From: Glandiceps talaboti
Taxonomy: Eukaryota; Hemichordata; Enteropneusta; Spengelidae
Length of the DNA stretch: 64,000 nucleotides
NCBI RefSeq assembly: GCF_964340395.1
Contig: NC_135571.1
Location: 3,499,111-3,563,110, forward strand
Direction of reading: 5' to 3'
A program made the translations under genes and the position numbers. The notes beneath the pieces are model-generated. The model had not been told where the DNA came from, did not search any database, and saw only the letters and a program-made list of their open reading frames with translations. Positions 38,690 to 49,152 of the stretch are shown here, in pieces; the first letter of the stretch is position 1, and every line of letters begins with the position of its first letter.

Positions 38690-41600
38690 CTAGTAGAATA
38701 CAGGTGGTTTGTACGGTCTCCAGAATAGGCTTGAACCACGTTTCAGTTGGTTCTGTAATAAATCACAAATTAGAAACATAAGCAACACAAAAAAGCATGT
38801 AATGATGACGATCCAATGAGTAACATGTTAATTATTTAGGGAGGTGTTAGACATAGTTTTAAATACTTGGTTTTCAAGTGCATTATTAGATTTAGATTTT
38901 GATTTCAAGTGGAATGATAAATCAAGTCTCCTTCCAGTGAAAAGCTGTTGTGCGAGAGTCTTTGCTGTTTGCTGAGATTTGTTGTCCCTCCCTCTGTAAC
39001 TGACTGTTCGGGAATGCTTGATAGTTCTAGAGTAGAATAACAACTAACTACTCTCAACTCTATTATTGAGTTGAGTTACAAATGATAGAAAGTCAATGTT
39101 TGGTTGGGATGAAGTACATCCAAGGGCCCTCTTTGAGATATTCTGATGTGTTATCTGAGATTTTTTTAATGCTTGGTGTGAGGGCACGGCCTTGGCAGAA
39201 CACTGGTCTAATAAATGACAGTCCTGTGACTTACTGTTTTGGATAGATCTCTCCAACAGTCTGTCCAGTTCACATAAATTGGCATTTTAGGCAGATCACC
39301 AGCTGCTAATCTGTAATCAGTATAATTGTACATTTATAAATTGACATTGTCAGGGAACTTGCAATACCAGACTGAGCATGCTCAGATGCAAAGGACTATG
39401 GGATTGTCTGTAGCTAAATCCAGACTGAGCATGCTCAGATGCAAAGGACCATGGGATTTATTGTAGCTAAATCCAGACTGAGCATGCTCACATGCGAAGG
39501 ACTATGGGATTGTCTTTAGCTAAATCCAGACTGACCATGCTCACATGCAAAGGACTATGGGAATGTCTGTAGACAAATCCAGACTGACCATGCTCACATG
39601 CAAAGGACTATGGGAATGTCTAGCTAAATCCAGACTGAGCATGCTTACATGCAAAGGACTATGGGAATGTCTGTAGACAAATCCAGACTGACCATGCTCA
39701 CATGCAAAGGACTATGGGAATGTCTAGCTAAATCCAGACTGACCATTCTCACATGCAAAGGACTATGGGATTGTCTTTAGCTAAATCCAGACTGAGCATG
39801 CTCAGACGCAAACTACACCTTATTGTAAGTTATCTTTTATTATTTATTTTTTTGTCATTTGATTTTAGTGTTTTACTGGTCAATTTAATGTGGTGCGTGA
39901 CGACCAAAGTAACAAATAACTTACCCACAATTATTGACTGTCATGACATTTGATACCAATGAAAATGGATAAGTCAGCATATTGGAGAAAAACTGAAAAC
40001 AAAAAAATAGTTTAAAAAGGATTATAAGTACTAACATGAAGTATCGTAGTGCCTGATCCAATGGTATTGATTTACTGGTAGTTTAGAGATCATTTTGGCA
40101 TCCAGACTATCTCTGTTTTTAACTGTAGATTGTGATATCACAAACATACATTTCCTAGAGAATGACAGAATATTTACTAGGCTTGATTAGGTTTACTTAC
40201 CCCTGTCACTGCCGTTGAGTAACTTCTTATCTCATTGGCATTGGCCATCTAGGGTAAAGGAAAAGTACAGGGTGTAAGACATGACAGAGATGAACTAACT
40301 GTGTATCTATCTGTCAGAACTTATATCACTCAAAATATCTGCATATACGTAGTAATTGACCACAAAACCTGCTTGAATCTGCAAAATATCAGCACACAGG
40401 TTATGTCACACAGGCCACATTATTTGCATATTCAAATATTTATGTGTCTATACCAATCAGAACACAGGTTATGTCACACAATCTACATTATTGGTATATT
40501 CAAACATTCATGTGTCTCTACCAATCAGAACACAGGTTATGTCACTCAGTCTACATCATTGGTATATTCAAATATTCATGTGTCTCTACCAATCAGAACA
40601 CAGGTTATGTCACTCAGTCTACATCATTGGTATATTCAAATATTCATGTGTCTCTACCAATCAGAACACAGGTTATGTCATTCAGTTTCAATACATATTC
40701 AAATATTTGAGTCTATATATCTACCAATCGAATCTCTAGTATAAAGTCATGTGATAGCTTACCTCTACCAATCAAATCTCTAGTATTAAGTCATGTGATA
40801 ACTTACCTCTTCATCTAATATATAAGCATTAATGATATGCATCAAGGTGTTGGCCAACCACAATGCAAAGATTTCACCTAGAAGTCTTGGGATTAGACCT
40901 CTGAAAGAAAAACAATGTCATACTTATTATTACATATACAAATGTATGTACCAGAGATTACAGAGGTGTACACACATATAGTGGTATTTGCACTGCAGCG
41001 CAATATAACAAATTGTTGAGTACCTGCATGCAAATGATATGCAAATGAAGGCGAGATTGTTTGTTCAACATGAATGTGTGTGATCATAGTGTCATCTTAA
41101 AGAAATTTGCAGTTTTGGATATACGTATGTAATAATAATAGAATACCATTTGTGAGTTCCAGTGTGGGTACTCAGGGGTATGAGTTCCAGTGTGGGTACT
41201 CAGGGGTATGAGTTCCAGTGTGGGTACTCAGGGGTATGAGTTCCAGTGTGGGTACTCAGGGGTATGAGTTCCAGTGTGGGTACTCAGGGGTATGAGTTCC
41301 AGTGTGGGTACTCAGGGGTATGAGTTCCAGTGTGGGTACTCAGGGGTATGAGTTCCAGTGTGGGTACTCAGGGGTATGAGTTCCAGTGTGGGTACTCGGG
41401 GGTATGAGTTCCAGTGTGGGTACTCAGGGGTATGAGTTCCAGTGTGGGTACTCTGGGGTATGAGTTCCAGTGTGGGTACTCGGGGGGTACAAGTTCCAGT
41501 GTGGGTACTCAGGGGTATGAGTTCCAGTGTGGGTACTCGGGGGGTACAAGTTCCAGTGTGGGTACTCGGGGGTATGAGTTCCAGTGTGGGTACTCAGGGG

Positions 41601-43185
41601 ATGAGTTTCAGTGTGGGTACTTGGGGGTTTGAGTTCCAGTGTGGGTACTCGGGGGTATGAGTTCCAGTTTGGGTACTCAGGGGTATTTGCACTCATGCTT
41701 GCAGTGTTTTCTGCTTCACTTTCACTCCCTATGCTTGTGAAAGTATGGGTGCAGCGAAGACTGAAAGCACTCATGTAAATACCCCAAGTATGCCATACAT
41801 GCACTGGCATGTCATGGGGTTCTGTCATGTTCTACACTGGGGCATATATGATTTCATTATTTTATTAGGAAGACCTTGAGCTGGATCACATGATATGGCC
41901 TCGAACTCCAAGAGGGAAACCCTTATTCAGTTAAAAATACCGATAATTAGACATTGCACATGTTAATTGGTGGTCTAGTTTGTTGATAAATAGTAGTAAG
42001 TTGAAATCAACTGTTCGGATAATAATATCAAAATTGTACAGTTTTTATTTTTCTGAAATTTACTTACGAGAAAAATCCAAGGATTCCTTCTTCATTGTAG
42101 ATCTCTTTAAAAGAACCAAAAACAGAACTGAAACGAAGAAGACATAGAGACATCTGATTATTAAGAAAACATAGAGACATCTGATTATTAAGAAAACACA
42201 GACATCTGATTATTAAGAAAACACAGACATCTGATTAAGAAAACATAGACATCTGATTATTAAGAAAACACAGACATCTGATTATTAAGAAAACACAGAC
42301 ATCTGATTAAGAAAACATAGAGACATCTGATTATTAGGAAAACATAGAGAATCTGATTATTAAGAAAACATAGACATCTGATTATTAAGAAAACATAGAG
42401 ACATCTGATTATTAAGAAAACACAGACATCTGATTAAGAAAACATAGAGACATCTGATTATTAGGAAAACATAGAGAATCTGATTATTAAGAAAACATAG
42501 AGAATCTGATTATTAAGAAAACACAGACATCTGATTATTAAGAAAACATAGAGACATCTGATTAAGAAAACATAGAGACATTTGATTAAGAAAACATAGA
42601 CATCTGATTATTAAGAAAACATAGACATCTGATTATTAAGAAAACACAGACATCTGATTATTAAGAAAACATAGAGACATTTGATTATTAAGGAAACATA
42701 GAGACATCTGATTATTAAGAAAACACAGACATCTGATTAAGAAAACATAGAGACATCATTGTTATGTATAGCTTCTTCATCCATTTTTTTTCTTTTTACA
42801 AATAAATTTAAACTTTGTACTGCATCAAAATACTTGGATTATAAATCTTAGCTTTCGACCCGAGTCCTCAGGTGTTCTTCAGGGATGTGAAGTCACACAT
42901 TATTTTTGCATCCATGACTTCAGAATATTGTCTCAGACAGATGGGGGTTAGGGAGGGGTTAGGGAAATCAAAGAAGCTACGTACATCAGAACATTACAAG
43001 TATCTCTAAACAGAGACGAGGATCGGTACATTTTACCATCTGTCTGGGACAATGTTTTGAAGTCACACACTGGTAAACAATATTTTAAGTTTAAATTTAT
43101 TTGTAATACAGATATTTGATTATCATGAAATCATTCTTTTAAAAATGTTTCATTGGTCACTTTGATGATCTTTGACTTTAAGTCG

Positions 43186-43230
<45 letters not shown>

Positions 43231-43259
43231 ACACGCACACAGACACGCACGCACGCACG

Positions 43260-43346
<87 letters not shown>

Positions 43347-44928
43347 CACCATGCCTATAGCAACACTTTTTACTTCTGCTAAAAACTGGTTTCAGTACCA
43401 TCACATCATTTATTTCTGTTTTGAGTGGTAGTAATTGATAAATGAAGGTGGCAAATCTCTCTCATTTAGCAGCTTCATCAGATCATTTCAGTTGTGACAA
43501 GTTTTCAAAAGATGGATAACAAATATATTGTGCATTATATTCTGACCCGAATTGAGCAAACAGTTCAAATTTCAAGACGAATGATATTTGCCATCGTCAA
43601 TTCATTTGAATTGCACAGGAAACAATTTAATTCAGCACAATTAATTGCCCAAGAAATACGAACTCACCTATATTTTGTTTCTCTTCCTACAAACTGAACC
43701 ATGGATCGGACTGTAATCACATGAAATGGTTGACTTGCTATAATGGCGGCAAAGCGGGCTACTGTCTGTTTGCCAGTCTGTAAATAAAACAAACACAACA
43801 TATTAGCATTTGTTTACTTGTCTGTACACAAAACAAACATAATGTTTACTAGTCTGTTGAATATACCTTTAGACAGATAGTTATGAATATTAAGTATACA
43901 TCAAATACATACATGGAACCTCGTACCTCCTAGCACTAGGTTTGTGCACATCTCCTTGTGCTAGGGTGTGGGCACGTCCTAGTGCTAGGAAGAGAAGCAC
44001 AGATATGGCCCAGCTGTGTGCCTCGCAACCCTGTTACATGGTGTATTTTTCTACAGCTCTGCTACATGGCTGTGAAAAGTATGCCTGGTACATGGATATA
44101 TCACCTATGTGCCAGGATTGTTTGTTACATTCCTGTACCACAGTTGTGCTTATCCATGTACCAACTATAGTGGAATCATACCCTGTAGCAGCCCTTTCAT
44201 TCACATCCAATCAGCATTGCTCACACATCTGAGACATGACTGTGGGAAATGTCCCAGTTACAGTAGTGCTAACATAGCTGGTACATGGCTGTGGGAAATA
44301 GCCCTGTTACAGTAGTGCTCACATATGACTGGTACATGGCTGTGGGAAATGTCCCAGTTACAGTAGTGCTCACAATCACATACGACTGGTACATGGCTAG
44401 GGGAAATAGCCCTGTTACAGTAGTGCTCACATAGCTGGTACATGGCTGTATTTTTATCCAAGTAAAAGCTTACAAATTCAGCTTCTGCCATAGTAATGTA
44501 TACCTACTTTAACCAGCACTGTATTTAGTGACTTGTCTACTGCTTTCCTCCTCTCCTCGTCATCTTCATCGGGATCATTGAGAAACTGAAATAAAAACAA
44601 CAAAATGATATAACAATCATGTGATACCATAGAAGTCAAGCCTTGGGATCGTTGGGGAAGACTTGACTATACATGTATTGTAAACCTAGATATTTTTACC
44701 ACTAGAAAGTTTTGTGATTTTACAGTCTTCAGTTAGTTCTCAAAGACTAATTTTTACTAATTGCAAGACTGTTACATTGTGTTCATGTATGTATGTATGT
44801 ATGTATGTATGTATGTATGTGTGTGTGTGTGTGTGTGCGTGCGTGTGTGCGTGCATGCATGCGTGCGTGCATGTATGTATGTACGTACGTACGTACGTAC
44901 ATACGTACGTACGTACGTACGTACGTAC

Positions 44929-44960
<32 letters not shown>

Positions 44961-47098
44961 ATGTATCAGATAACCAACGGGGGCTAGTTCCATTTATAGG
45001 CTCCTTTGGTTCAGTGTTAGTGCACGAGGAAACCGTAGTTCCCGGGGGAAAACCTGCATTGTACGGTAGAATAAAACTGAATGACACTCTTCTTACTGCA
45101 GAGGTAAGAGGCATACAAGTTAACCGCTCGGCCACTGATAACCCCTGTATGTCAAATGACACTACATTTCCAGTGAAAACACAATCTGGGTACTTACATC
45201 TTGGAAACGAGATGTTACTATATTAGCAGCAAAACCACTGCACAATCTAGGTAGAAAACCCCGGTACAATCCGAGAAACCCATCAACAGACTTTATATGT
45301 TTTACTGTAACAAAAGAGAACAAAAATTTGTTATTTCGTATCCCATAAAATGTGTACATGTATGTATGTATGTATGTATGTATGTATGTATGTATGTATG
45401 TATGTATGTATGTATGTATGTAGGTATGTATGTAGGTATGTATGTGTGTATGTGTGTATACATGTATGTATGTACGTACGTATGTACGTACATATGTGCG
45501 TACGTATGTATGTACGTACGTACGTACGTACATACGTGTGTACGTGTGTATGTATGTATGCATGTATGTATGTATATACGTATGTACTGTACGTACGTAC
45601 GTACGTACGTACGTATGTATATATGTATGTATGTGTGTGTGTGTGTATGTTGTTATTGTGTAAATGTGTGTATGCCTGCATGTGAGTGGGTTTCAATCAA
45701 ACTACTCAACTGTATTTAGTCACAATAACAGTTATTAGTGACCCGATAACTACATGTAAGTAAATACTTACTGTAAGTAAATAGTCCTGGTAGTTGCATT
45801 TGTTGACGTCCAAAGATATTTCTTCCAAGTGTTGGGGCAAGTGGTTCATGTCCAACCTATCAAAACATTATCAAAGATCATCAATAATCAACAATGGAAT
45901 TTAGAGTTTAGTGACTGATGGCGAGTCACAAGAAATCCCAGTTTTTCTCATTTTGACTTACAACAAAATATGGTTATCTTTAGAGGGCACACTGTTGGAC
46001 ACACATTTCTGCCTGCATTGACTCTAACTCTATCACTGCTATTTTATTCTATAGTCCATTTTTTTAATTTGGTTTTGAAATGAGTTAGGGCACATACACT
46101 ATATTCTAATAACTATACATGTGGTTGTTGTTTTCTATGATCTCTCTCTACCGTATAGTCAAATGGATTTCTTTAGCACTACATTCTGTTCTTACCACTG
46201 ACAGTGGTAGTTTAATGCTAGTGGAGTGTTGCTAGAATGTGATGATGTTATTACGTTCTCATGTGACTTACTTTAAGACTGGAGATTTGAGTTTGGAGTA
46301 ATTAATTATCTGAATGAAGTAACCAATCACAACTGCCTGTCACTACGTGATTGATAACTACTAACATGCACTGATCACCCTTTCCCCAGCAGGAGATTAA
46401 TTAGCTAGTTAAAATTTGTCCATTTGACTATACGTGGAGAGAGAGATCGTATAGAAAACGACCACATGTATACAGTTTAGGGCATGTGGGCACAAATATC
46501 CATAAATGTGTTTGGCGGTATTGCATAAAATATGACCACTTTACCAATCAATGCAGGCGCTTATCCGACAGCTTATCTTTCAATGCTGGTCGAGCTATGT
46601 ACTTAGGCAATCATTACAAATTGCTACCGGTTACGTGCCGAATTCACAAGCCCTTTGTACCTAACTACCTTGCTTGAAAAGCCTTGACAAGCAGCTGGTG
46701 AAATTTGACATACTCGAAGTATGTAAGTCAGCTTCATGCCAAGGTTGCTTTATAAAACAACTATTCCATCAAGTGACATTGTTAACACTATGCATTAAAT
46801 TAATGACTATGTTTTGTATTTTGAAAGGAATAAACTAATTACAGCGTCGATCTCAGTTTTACGTGACTTTCTGTGCTTCGTTTGCACATGTGGAAGTGTT
46901 TCACAAATGTAACTAACACAACGTGTCCACGAAGTGTAGCAACATAATGGTCGATCAAATGACAAAGTTACAGTCGATACAAATTCTCAAATATCACAGC
47001 TATCGATTGCGTACCTGAACTAACACCTTCACATAGCCCATAGGATGGGTTGCCGCTGTGAGTCCAACCCCAAGAAGTATAGGTGTCAACTCCGCCAT
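38690..47098 (-). CDS. MTCH2: Mitochondrial carrier homolog (MTCH1/MTCH2 family), 11 coding exons
   Basis: Rebuilt from the minus strand with GT-AG introns; coding exons are 47015-47098, 45772-45856, 45198-45304, 44508-44585, 43668-43777, 42068-42127, 40807-40900, 40201-40248, 39925-39992, 39235-39310 and 38690-38752, giving one frame of 290 residues ending in TAG. Human MTCH2 has 303. Family hallmarks are YVKVLVQ (22-28), PTLGRNIFGRQ (37-47), GLYRGFLPRLCSG (68-80), PFHVITVRSMVQFVGRE (135-151), EEGILGFF (167-174), GLIPRLLGEI (176-185), LTYPFSLVSN (228-237), PIYVNWTDCW (255-264) and the C-terminal LKRGSSLFWRPYK. The family are degenerate carriers of the outer mitochondrial membrane; MTCH2 acts as an insertase for tail-anchored and other alpha-helical proteins and recruits tBID. 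The start ATG has a strong Kozak context inside a YY1-type CAAAATGGCGG. Assignment to MTCH2 rather than MTCH1 rests on resemblance and length; the gene could descend from before the split. Confidence 0.92.
39368..39815. repeat. 53-base minisatellite in MTCH intron 9
   Basis: About eight copies of a unit containing CAGACTGAGCATGCTCA, then ATGCAAAGGACTATGGGA and TGTCTGTAGCTAAATC; some units lack about four bases. Early units contain the palindrome CTGAGCATGCTCAG. Confidence 0.95.
40385..40735. repeat. 68-base minisatellite in MTCH intron 7
   Basis: Five copies of a unit with ACCAATCAGAACACAGGTTA, TGTCACTCAGTCTACATCAT and TGGTATATTCAAATATTCAT. It is transcribed as part of the MTCH intron on the opposite strand. 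The three overlapping open frames are artefacts of the repeat. Confidence 0.95.
41155..41682. repeat. 28-base minisatellite in MTCH intron 6
   Basis: About 19 copies of TGAGTTCCAGTGTGGGTACT-CAGGGGTA, the first ten almost identical and later copies varying (CGGGGGGTACA, CTGGGGTA). This homogeneity suggests recent expansion. Confidence 0.96.
41683..41815 (+). repeat. Imperfect hairpin repeat in MTCH intron 6
   Basis: GGTATTTGCACTCATGCTTG is mirrored by GAAAGCACTCATGTAAATACC at the right, with inner CTTCACTTTCAC / GTGAAAGTATGGG arms. Same family as 36840-36965. Confidence 0.65.
42135..42765. repeat. 24- to 28-base minisatellite in MTCH intron 5
   Basis: About two dozen copies of GACATCTGATTATTAAGAAA-ACATAGA with frequent loss of TTAT or of AGA(C), so unit length varies. 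The array begins right next to exon 6 (42068-42127). Confidence 0.95.
43188..43344. repeat. (CA)n microsatellite in MTCH intron 5
   Basis: CA dinucleotides with CACG and CAGA variants around 43226-43286. Alternating purine-pyrimidine, a candidate for Z-DNA. Thr/His and Cys/Val frames are artefacts. Confidence 0.97.
43925..44460. repeat. Degenerate minisatellite in MTCH intron 4
   Basis: From about 44228 roughly four 55-70-base units share GGTACATGGCTGTGGGAAAT, GTCCCAGTTACAGTAGTGCT and CACATA. Upstream (43925-44160) older variants of GGTACATGG and of CCTAGTGCTAGG occur. Confidence 0.85.
44786..44966. repeat. (GTAT)n/(GTGC)n/(GTAC)n microsatellite in MTCH intron 3
   Basis: TATG units, then GTGT/GCGT, then a (CGTA)n block of palindromic GTAC repeats, then GTGT and TATG again. 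Confidence 0.96.
44975..45165 (+). repeat. Dispersed-repeat segment in MTCH intron 3
   Basis: GAGGAAACCGTAGTTCCCGG-GGGAAAACCTGC followed by AAGTTAACCGCTCGGCCACT-GATAACCCC. This wording recalls the conserved ends of repeats common in fish and marine invertebrates, but no family name is certain. The plus-strand open frame through it is not supported, because MTCH exons run on the minus strand. Confidence 0.4.
45356..45650. repeat. (GTAT)n/(GTAC)n microsatellite in MTCH intron 2
   Basis: TATG units to about 45455, then GTAC-rich segments (45470-45615) and a short GTGT tail. Palindromic GTAC blocks can form cruciforms. Confidence 0.96.
46105..46476. mobile_element. MITE-like element in MTCH intron 1
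   Basis: Inverted ends of about 55 bases: CTATACATGTGGTTGTTGTT... CTATGATCTCTCTCTACCGT... AGTCAAATGG at the left, and the reverse complement with scattered differences at 46414-46474. Interior about 250 bases without coding capacity. This family is not seen elsewhere in the window. Confidence 0.85.
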
Positions 47099-47102
47099 TT
47101 TG
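47088..47102 (-). promoter_or_regulatory. YY1-type motif over the MTCH start codon
   Basis: On the minus strand TCAAAATGGCGGA contains the YY1 consensus AANATGGCGG, with the ATG being the start codon. YY1 sites overlapping or just before the initiator ATG are known in many animal housekeeping genes. Confidence 0.4.
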
Positions 47103-49060
47103 AATCCCTGGTAGTAAATCTTTCTGGTCGTGTGAGGGCGTAGCCACAGTTCAATGACCCGTCTAACACTGCCCGTCTTGCGTCAAGAGATGATCATGAT
47201 GATGCGTCGATATATCTCCGTACACGCTCATAAGTTGTACTTGTGTTGACAAAATAGCAAAAATCGTAACGTTTACACAAATCGACCGTGGGCGTACTTC
47301 AAGTAAATCCACAGGGCGCTCGTGCTTAGTTAGTTACGAAAACAAACAAACAAACAAACAAACAAACAAACAAACAAACAAACAAACAAACAAATAAAGA
47401 AAAGAAAAGAACAAACACAGTCTGCTATAACTTGACAGCAAATGGTAGCAACACAGTACAGTGTATGTATTTTGAATTTTTTTAAAGCGCGCGAGAAAAA
47501 ACTTTGTGTTTTTCCAGACAGTGTGTGAAAAAACATGTAGTTTCATTAGATCAAGCCCGTCTTGTTAAATAATAATTAATTGCACAAAAATAAATTGTAA
47601 AATAGTGTGTTTTGTATACAGGAAATGATTTGCGAATAAATTGGATAAACGTTACCTGTACCATAATCTGTGCTAACACGTACATCTCACCAAAGTTTCA
47701 GGGTTTGTTAATGTTACCATTGGCATGCAGAACTAATACAATCAATCCATGGCCAACACTCAATCATTGCAAGGGTCTGCCAGGGCTATTTTTGGAATTA
47801 ACCCATTTAGACCAAATAAACAGGATTTTTTTCATGGCCAACCAAACCAACTGGTTCTTTTCAGAGCCACACAGCCTCCAAAAAGAGATATTCCATACCA
47901 AACCACAACACAGATTGTGTATGTTTTGTTTCAATGTGCGCAGTAAGAAGCGCCCTCACACATCGGTCTCGTTGCGTTGCAACCTGGAGAGAGGAGGTGG
48001 GTGACATATCCATATCTCATTTGTATCGCAACTAATCTACATTGTATTGACAAACAATCGTCGGTTAATTCTATGTAATTCCAAAACCCAGATAATTTCG
48101 AAGTGGATTAGATAGGGGGTCACAGTTCCCTGGTCACAGTTACAGGTGGATGCAACAACAAATCCCCCAGTATCTAGACCATTCCATGCACTACAACTGT
48201 ACTGCAAACACACCCTGTTTAACTTTGCACTTTATATTCTTTAATTATTTTAGTAGATTTTGGTACATGTGTACACAGTTAATATAATCCCTTCACACCT
48301 GACCATGTGTGTTTAAATTATAGCCCCAATCATACACTCTGTACAGGTCTTATACCTTGGATCTGCGCTCGGAAGACAGCCGATCGCGAACAAAAAACTG
48401 GCCAAGAATCAATGACAGTACCACTGCGTGTTTTCTATATTCTTATCATGTTCAATAAAAGGTGAACATGACAAATTTTCTAATACCATGGCAGTGTATC
48501 ATTAATTGTTTTTATACCGACATTTAATTATTTATATATTTATATGTGTACTTTTCTTAACATGTGCATAGCAACCGAAAGAAAGGTTTCGATTTAGGAG
48601 TTTAATAGTTTAGAATGTTTTAGTTAATTTGTGACTTTTAACACAATATGCAGACTGTACTGTCTACATAACTTACAGTCTTAAAAGACCAGGAATGAGA
48701 CATTCTATTGCCAGAGTCGAGTGCCGACTTCTCCGTCTGTACGCAGGAACATATATAGATGGGCCAAAATATTTCGCCAAAAATCAAAGAGAACTTTTTC
48801 CCATTGGTGTTTTCAAGTGTGTGAAAACTTTGCGCGATATAGTGAAAATTAATAATAATATTCGCGGTTTATAGCTTCAGTTTACAAACTAGGATATTGC
48901 CCGGAGTAACCCTCTGATCCAACGCCCAATCAAACATATCCGACACACTTCAATGATACCTTAGAAAATGAAAGCAACATTTTGTAGAAGTTTATGACGC
49001 CTACTATACCATCCGGCCTCCTACACTGGTGGTATCGTCACATGACACCAATTGGGTCAA
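47103..49060. other. Head-to-head spacer between MTCH and methyltransferase-like gene 1
   Basis: About 2 kb between the MTCH start (leftward) and the next gene (rightward). It should hold both promoters. Contents are an (AAAC)n microsatellite and unique sequence; the plus-strand open frame at 47612-48004 has no recognisable feature. Confidence 0.5.
47336..47396. repeat. (AAAC)n microsatellite
   Basis: About 14 CAAA units, ending AATAAAGAAAAG. The Cys/Leu/Phe/Val minus-strand frames are artefacts. Confidence 0.95.
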
Positions 49061-49083
49061 AGGTTATAAATCTAATACACGTG
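49058..49083 (+). promoter_or_regulatory. Candidate core promoter of methyltransferase-like gene 1
   Basis: GGGTCAAAGGTTATAAATCT combines a DR1-like half-site pair with TATAAAT (about 49065), followed by a CACGTG E-box (49079-49084). It lies about 70-90 bases before the start codon, a plausible distance for a short 5' untranslated region. Confidence 0.35.
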
Positions 49084-49152
49084 TCTAAATGCAGTGACAG
49101 GCAAGAAACTTGATATAACCGTTACGACTTTTCCGGGTACAGACTGATCGAA

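Noticed and set aside
40301-40744. 147-codon plus-strand frame with internal repeats
   Set aside because: Created by the 68-base minisatellite; the unit length is not a multiple of three, so the same repeat is read in three frames.
44714-45226. 170-codon plus-strand frame crossing MTCH intron 3
   Set aside because: Microsatellite plus dispersed-repeat sequence and overlap with a minus-strand MTCH exon.
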